8,057 bases of DNA from contig JACZXC010000120.1 of the NCBI GenBank assembly GCA_022571825.1, forward strand, positions 1 to 8,057. Reading direction: 5' to 3'. This stretch comes from Myxococcales bacterium (GTDB taxonomy: Bacteria > Myxococcota_A > UBA9160 > SMWR01). Every line of letters begins with the position of its first letter. Position 1 is the first letter of the stretch. A model generated the notes under the pieces. It worked only from the letters and a program-made list of their open reading frames with translations, searched no databases and was not told where the DNA came from. The position numbers and the translations under genes were made by a program. Positions 1-4,696 of the stretch are shown piece after piece.

Positions 1-621
1 TCCGTAGACCTCTCCAAGTTAAGCCTGGAGCTTTCACCACCGACGGACCCAGCACGTGAGCAAAGTCCTCGTTGAATCGAGGGATGCTCCCATCGCGCAT
101 TTCTTTCTGAAAATCCTCTCTCAACCTTGGGGTTGATGGGTGCTCATAATCATCGACCTGTCTCTCGTAGATCTCTTTCAGGGCTTTCACATTCGAGATT
201 AGCTGAAGGCATTTCTCAAGCACGTCCGAATCGAGTTCTTCTTTTCCGGAGTCGACTTTGAGTGCCTCTAGAGACGGGCTTAACTTTCTCACGATTCGAT
301 TGAGAGATTCGATGTCTGAACTCGTTGGCTCCGGAAGCTCTGATTCGAAATCTGGTGGAGCAATCGTTTCGAGATGCTTCAGAAGCCCCTCGATCCGGTC
401 CTGGTTCAGCAATGCTTCCGCATAAGCCTCATACCTCCTACCTAGCTTTACGAAATCTTGAAAGATAATTGGCTGATTGAACGCCGTGACGAGACGAACA
501 TTCGAATCTTTGCCGTCTTTCTTCTTGTCGTGACCGATTGGCTCTATGATCATCCGACCGTCGGTGGATTGTTGATCGATTACCCTGTTCAAACTCCCTT
601 GCGTCTCCGGACTCATTAGTC
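1..621 (-). other. Low-GC segment forming the distal half of the response regulator ORF
   Basis: From about 620 down to 1 the composition drops from roughly two-thirds GC to about half by eye, and third codon positions become rich in A/T (CTA, AGT, CAA, GTA, TTA, AGA), unlike every other gene here. The 206 codons remain open in frame with the upstream regulator. The protein begins at the conserved Walker B motif and continues with LMSPETQGSLNRVIDQ. It then shows GRMIIEPIG and VRLVTAFNQ, which align in style with the beta-strand and sensor I (usually VRVIAATN) of sigma-54 activators. About 130 charged, helix-prone residues follow. FNEDFAHVLG and KAPGLTWR come next, resembling the usual FREDLYYRL and LPPLRER elements. 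I infer a different sigma-54-type AAA+ gene joined at the shared motif, by recombination or by misassembly. Confidence 0.6.
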
Positions 622-1354
622 CGATTTCATCCAGGAAGAGCGTGCCTCCGTCCGCGGCGACGAACAGGCCTGGGCGGACCCGATCGGCGCCGGTGAAGGC
701 GCCCTTGGAATGCCCGAAGAGCTCGCTTTCCAGGAGGTTCTCGGGAATCGCACCGCAGTTGATGCCGACGAACTCCTGGTTTCGACGCGGGGACTGGGCG
801 TGGATGGCGCGGGCCAGCACCTCTTTGCCGGTACCGCTTTCGCCGGTGAGCAGGATGGTGGTCTTGAAGGCCGCCGCCCGCTCCAAGACTTCGAGCAGCT
901 CGATCATCACGGCGGAGGCGGCAACGATCGGTCGATCTCCGACCGCCCTTTGAACGTCGCGGCGCAGTAGCTGGTTGCTCCGCCGCAGGCGCTCGCGCTC
1001 CCGGGCCTTGCGAAGGACCAAGAGCAGCTCGGCGGGCTGGAAGGGTTTTGCCAGATAGTCGTAGGCGCCGCGCTGCATCGCCTCGATCGCGAGATCCGCG
1101 CTTCCGTAGGCCGACATCAGGATGATCGTGGTTCCGGGCAATCGCTGGGCCAGCTGGGGCAGTAGTTCCAGCCCGTCGATTCCCGGCATGCGCAGGTCAC
1201 AGAGGACGGCGTCGAAGGCCGAATCTTCCGCGAGGCGCAGGGCCTCCAGGCCCTCGGCCGCGCCCACTGCTTCGTAGCCTTCCGCCGAGAGCACGAACTG
1301 GAGGCTCTCCCGCAGGGATTCGTCGTCGTCGATGATCAGGATCCGGCCGGTCAT
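1..1354 (-). CDS. NtrC/PilR-type sigma-54 response regulator, mosaic, 3' end off the window
   Basis: A two-component response regulator that would activate sigma-54 RNA polymerase by ATP hydrolysis. The reading frame is open from ATG at 1354-1352 to the left edge (451 codons, no stop). Residues 1-115 are a receiver: acidic pocket D9-D11, phospho-acceptor D53 in CDLRMPG, S81 in LMSAYG, and K103 in the KPF motif. A linker follows, then the AAA+ domain: Walker A GESGTGKE (171-178), sigma-54-contacting GAFTGA (218-223), and Walker B TLFLDE (238-243). All are textbook. After G245 (about nucleotide 620) the normal continuation is replaced by an unusual low-GC sequence that keeps only a sensor-I-like VRLVTAFNQ (286-294) and, 130 residues later, FNEDF (427-431). 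The Fis-type HTH end lies outside the window. A weak AGGA (1366-1369) lies 11 nt before the start. It is divergent to the pil operon, so a PilR-like role is possible but unproven. The N-terminal call is firm; the integrity of the whole gene is doubtful. Confidence 0.85.
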   Translation of the reverse strand, partial: MTGRILIIDDDESLRESLQFVLSAEGYEAVGAAEGLEALRLAEDSAFDAVLCDLRMPGIDGLELLPQLAQRLPGTTIILMSAYGSADLAIEAMQRGAYDYLAKPFQPAELLLVLRKARERERLRRSNQLLRRDVQRAVGDRPIVAASAVMIELLEVLERAAAFKTTILLTGESGTGKEVLARAIHAQSPRRNQEFVGINCGAIPENLLESELFGHSKGAFTGADRVRPGLFVAADGGTLFLDEIGLMSPETQGSLNRVIDQQSTDGRMIIEPIGHDKKKDGKDSNVRLVTAFNQPIIFQDFVKLGRRYEAYAEALLNQDRIEGLLKHLETIAPPDFESELPEPTSSDIESLNRIVRKLSPSLEALKVDSGKEELDSDVLEKCLQLISNVKALKEIYERQVDDYEHPSTPRLREDFQKEMRDGSIPRFNEDFAHVLGPSVVKAPGLTWRGLR

Positions 1355-1391
1355 GGCGTGTGGAGTCCTATCGGACGATTCCAGGAGCGTC

Positions 1392-1408
1392 GTGAGGCCT
1401 GCCCTCAC
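1392..1408. repeat. Small inverted repeat in the divergent intergenic region
   Basis: GTGAGG (1392-1397) and CCTCAC (1403-1408) form a perfect 6-bp inverted repeat around a 5-nt spacer, 38 nt upstream of the response regulator start. It could be a protein-binding site for either flanking regulator, but a repeat this short is expected by chance in GC-rich DNA. The rest of the 1355-1581 gap shows no convincing -35/-10 pair and no TGGC/TTGC sigma-54 element on either strand. Confidence 0.2.
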
Positions 1409-1570
1409 CTCGGGATTTGAAACCGGGGTTCCAGCGGGGCGCCGGTGGCCGAGCCGGACCCGCGACTGCAGCGGGCGGACCCCGGCGACCTCAAGTCCCC
1501 ATAACCGCCCTCCGATACTGACGAAGGCTGTGCTGTGGGCCTCGGGATCGACCGGGGGCGGCCTGCCGAA

Positions 1571-1578
1571 GAGGGGAA
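1571..1578 (+). promoter_or_regulatory. Ribosome binding site fixing a GTG start for the HTH gene
   Basis: GAGGGGAA at 1571-1578 lies 3 nt (GAGGGG 5 nt) before GTG at 1582. It supports this GTG over the in-frame ATG pair at 1621, which has no purine-rich leader and would remove the first helix of the domain. Confidence 0.55.
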
Positions 1579-1581
1579 TCC

Positions 1582-1830
1582 GTGCCGAGCAACAACGTCC
1601 AGAAGTTCCGCGAGGCGCTGATGATGAGCAAGGTGGAACTCGCCCGGAAGGCGGGCATCTCCACGCTCACGATCGACCGAGTCGAGGCGGGACGACCGTG
1701 TCGGCTCGACACGAAGCGAAAGATCCTGCTCGCGCTGAGCCTCAGGATCACCGACAAGGATCAGGTATTCGGGAGCGTCGCCCGCACCGCGCATGCGGAG
1801 CGCGCCCCGAACGATCTCCCGGATTTCTAG
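1582..1830 (+). CDS. Small XRE-type helix-turn-helix protein
   Basis: An 82-residue protein that is almost entirely one DNA-binding domain. Residues about 7-50 give the XRE/Cro pattern: a first helix (VQKFREALMM), then SKVELARKAGIS as helix 2 plus the turn, then TLTIDRVEAGRP as the recognition helix, and a stabilising helix KRKILLALSL. The C-terminal 25 residues are short and unstructured-looking, with no sensor or oligomerisation domain. The GTG start is chosen for its ribosome binding site and because it completes helix 1. The stop lies 26 nt before pilM on the same strand, so it is probably the first gene of the pil transcript. A role in controlling the pil operon or its own promoter is inferred from position only. 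GC content and codon use match the pil genes. Confidence 0.8.
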   Translation: MPSNNVQKFREALMMSKVELARKAGISTLTIDRVEAGRPCRLDTKRKILLALSLRITDKDQVFGSVARTAHAERAPNDLPDF

Positions 1831-1856
1831 AACGGTTCGGAGGCAGCGAGAACTCG

Positions 1857-2936
1857 ATGGCCTTGTTTTCCAGCTTTGGATCGAAATCGATCGTCGGGCT
1901 CGATATCGGTTCGTCGACGGTCAAGGCAGTCGAGTTGTCGCAGAAGGGCAAGGGCCGCGATTTCGAACTGACCCACGTGGGTGTGGCGCCGCTGGCCCAC
2001 GAGGCCATCGTCCAGGGCGCGTTCCTGAATTCGAGTGCCATCGTGGATGCGATTCGAGAGGCGATTGACAACGCCAAGATCAAGACGAAGAACGCGGCTG
2101 CCGCGGTCTGCGGCCACTCCGTCATCGTGAAGAAGGTCAGCCTTCCCGTCATGAGCCGCGAAGAACTCGATGATCAGATTCGGTGGGAAGCGGAGCAATA
2201 CATCCCCTTCGATGTAAACGAGGTCAATCTGGATTTCCAGATCCTCGAGACGAGCGAGGGAGACGGTCAGATGGACGTGCTCCTGGTCGCGGCGAAAAAA
2301 GATCTGATCGACGACTACGTGCAGGTCATGTCTGAAGCCGGCCTGGTCCCCGCGGTCATCGATGTTGCGGCATTCGCCGTGGAGAACGCCTTCGAGGCAA
2401 ACTACGACGTAAAGCCCGAGGAGGTCGTGGCCCTGGTCAATATCGGGGCGCAGGTGGTGAACATCAATATCCTGTGTGAAGGCACTCCCGCGTTTACCCG
2501 CGACATTACCACAGCGGGAAACCAGTACACCGAAGAGATTCAGAAGACGCTGTCGATCAGCTTCGAAGAGGCCGAGCGCATCAAACTGGGCGGAAAGAAA
2601 TCTGAGGACAGCCAGGAGGTGGTTCCCCAGGAAGTTGAGAAGGCGATGCAGTCGGTCTCGGAGAACGTGATCGGGGAGATCAGTCGCTCCCTGGAATTCT
2701 TCTCGGCCACGAGCGCCGACAGTCGCATCTCCCGCGTCCTTTTCTCCGGCGGGGGCGCCAATGTGGCGGGATTCCAGGCAGCTTTCCAGGAGCGGACCAG
2801 CCTCGATTCCACAACCCTGAATCCCCTGCAACGCATGATCCCCAATAGCAAGTTCGACCCCGATTTCCTGGACGATCTCGCTCCGTCTCTGGGCGTGAGT
2901 GTCGGACTGGCATTGCGACGGACGGGGGTCTCATGA
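1857..2936 (+). CDS. pilM: Type IV pilus assembly protein PilM
   Basis: The cytoplasmic, actin-like component of the type IV pilus alignment complex. It binds nucleotide and grips the N-terminal tail of PilN, linking the cytoplasmic motor side to the inner-membrane PilN/PilO pair. The 359 residues match the usual length (about 350). Phosphate-binding loop 1 is IVGLDIGSSTVKAVEL (12-27), and the adenosine motif is VLFSGGGANVAGF near residues 290-303. The internal stretch RWEAEQYIPFDVNEVNLD (about 104-121) is typical of PilM. I start at ATG 1857, preceded by GGAGG at 1839-1843 (13 nt spacing, slightly long), because the family begins with FGSKSIVGLDIGSS. The frame is open further upstream, but that extension overlaps the HTH gene and has no PilM character. 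The end overlaps pilN by 4 nt (ATGA), indicating translational coupling. Confidence 0.96.
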   Translation: MALFSSFGSKSIVGLDIGSSTVKAVELSQKGKGRDFELTHVGVAPLAHEAIVQGAFLNSSAIVDAIREAIDNAKIKTKNAAAAVCGHSVIVKKVSLPVMSREELDDQIRWEAEQYIPFDVNEVNLDFQILETSEGDGQMDVLLVAAKKDLIDDYVQVMSEAGLVPAVIDVAAFAVENAFEANYDVKPEEVVALVNIGAQVVNINILCEGTPAFTRDITTAGNQYTEEIQKTLSISFEEAERIKLGGKKSEDSQEVVPQEVEKAMQSVSENVIGEISRSLEFFSATSADSRISRVLFSGGGANVAGFQAAFQERTSLDSTTLNPLQRMIPNSKFDPDFLDDLAPSLGVSVGLALRRTGVS

Positions 2937-3505
2937 TCAAAATCAACCTGCTTCCGGTCCGCGAAGCCAGGCGCCGGGAGAACGTCCGCGAGCTACTGAT
3001 CCAGATGCTCCTGGTCGCGCTGATCAGCGGGGGCGCCCTGGGATTGGTCCACTCGCGACTGACGGAACATCTCGGCCGCGCGAGCGCTCGGGTCGTAGAG
3101 ATGGAGCGGGACATCGAAGAGTTCAAGCCCCACCTCAAGCAGGTGGCCGCTTTCCGGAGTCGGAAGACCAAGCTGGAGCAGAAGATCAAGGTGATCAACG
3201 GCCTGGATCGCGCGCGCACCGGGCCGGTCCGGATGTTCAACGAACTGGCGATTCGAACGCCCGAGCGCCTCTGGCTCACCTCCCTCGAGACCCGTGGGAC
3301 AAACATCATTTTCAAGGGTGAGAGCCTGGACAACGAAATCGTGGCCCAGTTCCTGCGGGCGCTGAACGAGTCCGCGTACTTCGACAACGTGGATCTCGAC
3401 AGCACCGAGATGGGGAAGAAGAAGAAGGGCATCAAGCTCGTATCGTTCCATATCCATGCCACTACAGTGACTCCCGAGGAAGCGTCGGCTGGCGGGGCGG
3501 GATAG
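2933..3505 (+). CDS. pilN: Type IV pilus assembly protein PilN
   Basis: A bitopic inner-membrane protein that pairs with PilO and docks onto PilM. The N-terminus MIKINLLP is the conserved PilM-binding motif. One transmembrane helix follows at about residues 21-39. A periplasmic coiled-coil stretch rich in charged residues spans about 43-90. A small alpha/beta domain from about 97 to 177 includes LWLTSLETRGTNIIFKGES and FLRALNESAYFDNVDL, both characteristic of Fimbrial_PilN (ferredoxin-like fold). The total of 190 residues is the normal size. Its ATG sits inside the pilM stop (ATGA). The upstream GGGG is only a weak ribosome binding site, so initiation probably depends on ribosomes finishing pilM. 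The tail ending in TPEEASAGGAG looks disordered. A basic KKKK patch just before the last strand is unusual but causes no break. Confidence 0.95.
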   Translation: MIKINLLPVREARRRENVRELLIQMLLVALISGGALGLVHSRLTEHLGRASARVVEMERDIEEFKPHLKQVAAFRSRKTKLEQKIKVINGLDRARTGPVRMFNELAIRTPERLWLTSLETRGTNIIFKGESLDNEIVAQFLRALNESAYFDNVDLDSTEMGKKKKGIKLVSFHIHATTVTPEEASAGGAG

Positions 3506-3519
3506 CCGGGAGACGACTG

Positions 3520-4116
3520 ATGGACATCAACTCCGAAGTCCAGGCCAAACTCGAACTGGTTGCCAAGCTTCCGCGCGCGGCGCGCATGGGGATTCTGGCC
3601 GGAATCGTGGGGATCCTCTGCGGCTCTTACTACTTCCTGGTCTATGCCACCGGCCACGAGGATCTTCAGCGGATGCGGGCCCGTGAGCTCGAGCTCCAGC
3701 GAAAGCTGAGCGAGGTGCGGTCGGTTGCGTCGAACATCGACGCCTTCGCAGAAGAGATCGCGAATCTTGAGACAAAGCTCGAGCGGATCCTGCGACAATT
3801 ACCCAACAAGAAGCAGCTCGAGGTCTTGCTCACCGATATCAGCAACCTGGGAAAGACCGCCGGAATCGAGATCAAGTCGTTTCGGAGGCAGGAGGAGGTC
3901 GTTCACGACTTCTACGCCGAGGTGCCGATCGCCCTCGAGATCGAGGGCAGTTTCCACGATCTGGCGAGATTCTTCGACATGATCTCGCGGCTTCCGCGAA
4001 TCGTCAACATGGGCTCGCTGAAGATCGTAGTGGGCCGCGAGACCCTGGATGGGACGCGTCTGCGGATCTCGGGCACAGCCACGACGTTCCGGTTCATCGA
4101 GGGAAGCCGTGCATAG
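3520..4116 (+). CDS. pilO: Type IV pilus assembly protein PilO
   Basis: The inner-membrane partner of PilN, which helps set the spacing between the cytoplasmic machinery and the PilP/PilQ channel. The 198 residues are typical. The short cytoplasmic tail has basic residues (KLPRAARMG), and the transmembrane helix is at about 23-42, ending SYYFLVYA. A periplasmic coiled coil covers about 46-90. A ferredoxin-like domain begins near LPNKKQLEVLLTDISNLG (about 94-111), the hallmark PilO segment, and runs through GSFHDLARFFDMISRLPRIV (about 147-166) to a last strand. ATG 3520 follows GGGAG (3508-3512) at 7 nt and lies 14 nt after the pilN stop. The 3' end overlaps the pilP start. GC content and codon use are uniform with pilM, pilN and pilP. 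Confidence 0.95.
   Translation: MDINSEVQAKLELVAKLPRAARMGILAGIVGILCGSYYFLVYATGHEDLQRMRARELELQRKLSEVRSVASNIDAFAEEIANLETKLERILRQLPNKKQLEVLLTDISNLGKTAGIEIKSFRRQEEVVHDFYAEVPIALEIEGSFHDLARFFDMISRLPRIVNMGSLKIVVGRETLDGTRLRISGTATTFRFIEGSRA
4099..4103 (+). promoter_or_regulatory. Ribosome binding site selecting the GTG start of pilP
   Basis: GAGGG (4099-4103), inside the end of pilO, lies 5 nt before GTG 4109. Competing starts fit worse. GTG 4127 is only 1 nt after a GGGAGG at 4120-4125. ATG 4145 is about 19 nt after it and would leave a signal peptide without its basic residues. Confidence 0.5.
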
Positions 4117-4690
4117 ATCGGGAGGCGTGACGATCGCCGCCGCCATGGCGATGGCGGTCGCGATGCTGGCGGTGACCGGATGCGGCGACGACTCGGAGTC
4201 CGGGCCGGCGACTGCCGAATTCAGTGAGCGGCGCAAGGCGCTGGCCGCTCGCCTTGCGAACAGGAAGCGGGCGCCGGCTGCTCAGTCCGCTCCGGCGACA
4301 TCGATTGGAACCACGGTCGGGGACGTTGGCTTGGTTGCTGGAACCTTTCGCTATGACCCAGAGGGAAAGCGAGATCCGTTTCGGTCTTTTCTCTTTGAGC
4401 GACCCGAGAATATGCCGGATCTGGCGCGAGGTCCCCTCGAACAGTTCGACGTGAGTCAGCTTTCGCTGGTGGCCGTGATCTGGGACGTGGGAACCGCACG
4501 GGCTCTGGTGCAGGACCCCTCCGGGATGAGCTTCATCATCGCCGAGGGGACCCGAGTTGGGAAGAACGCGGGCCGAGTCTTACGAATCGGTGACAGCGCC
4601 GTCGTGGTGAAGGAAACATACGTTGATTACCGCGGGAAAGAGACCACGCGGGACGTCGAAATGCGGATTCGCACGAGCGAGGGGGGGTGA
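4109..4690 (+). CDS. pilP: Type IV pilus assembly lipoprotein PilP
   Basis: An inner-membrane lipoprotein that connects the PilN/PilO dimer to the periplasmic N-domains of the PilQ secretin. With the GTG start at 4109 the protein has 193 residues. It begins MHRSGG, has a hydrophobic stretch, and ends in the lipobox VTGC with lipidated Cys25. A disordered Arg/Ala/Ser-rich linker (about 26-75) follows. The beta-sandwich domain opens with the PilP signature FRYDPEGKRDPFRSF (about 80-94) and contains QLSLVAVIWD and ALVQDPSG. The sequence IAEGTRVGKNAGRVLRIGD and the final strands are all typical of the Pfam PilP family. The frame is open upstream to an ATG at 4049 inside pilO, but that version has no signal sequence at its N-terminus and is rejected. 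The start overlaps the pilO stop by 8 nt, and pilQ begins 6 nt after the stop. Confidence 0.93.
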   Translation: MHRSGGVTIAAAMAMAVAMLAVTGCGDDSESGPATAEFSERRKALAARLANRKRAPAAQSAPATSIGTTVGDVGLVAGTFRYDPEGKRDPFRSFLFERPENMPDLARGPLEQFDVSQLSLVAVIWDVGTARALVQDPSGMSFIIAEGTRVGKNAGRVLRIGDSAVVVKETYVDYRGKETTRDVEMRIRTSEGG

Positions 4691-4696
4691 GTTGCG

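Noticed and set aside
642..970. Plus-strand open frames over the receiver/AAA+ region
   Set aside because: They are antisense to an excellent response regulator sequence and show no family features.
1355..1581. Sigma-54 or sigma-70 promoter between the divergent regulators
   Set aside because: TTGAAA at 1417-1422 has no acceptable -10 at 16-18 nt, and no TGGC-N-TTGC type element was found on either strand.
1332..1856. Upstream in-frame extension of pilM by 175 codons
   Set aside because: It reads through the divergent intergenic region and the HTH gene, is Arg/Pro/Gly-rich as expected of noncoding high-GC frames, and has no PilM similarity. The family starts at ATG 1857.
1827..2831. 334-codon open frame on the minus strand opposite pilM
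   Set aside because: It is a codon-bias shadow of pilM in high-GC DNA. The protein has no recognisable domain and is rich in Asp/His/Arg from reversed codons.
2680..3798. 372-codon open frame on the minus strand across pilM, pilN and pilO
   Set aside because: It spans three well-supported genes on the other strand, and its composition is Arg/Ser-rich with no motif. It is treated as a shadow.
4049..4108. ATG 4049 as the pilP start
   Set aside because: It would put 20 Arg/Ser-rich residues before the signal peptide and overlap pilO by 68 nt. GTG 4109 has a good ribosome binding site and a normal lipoprotein signal.
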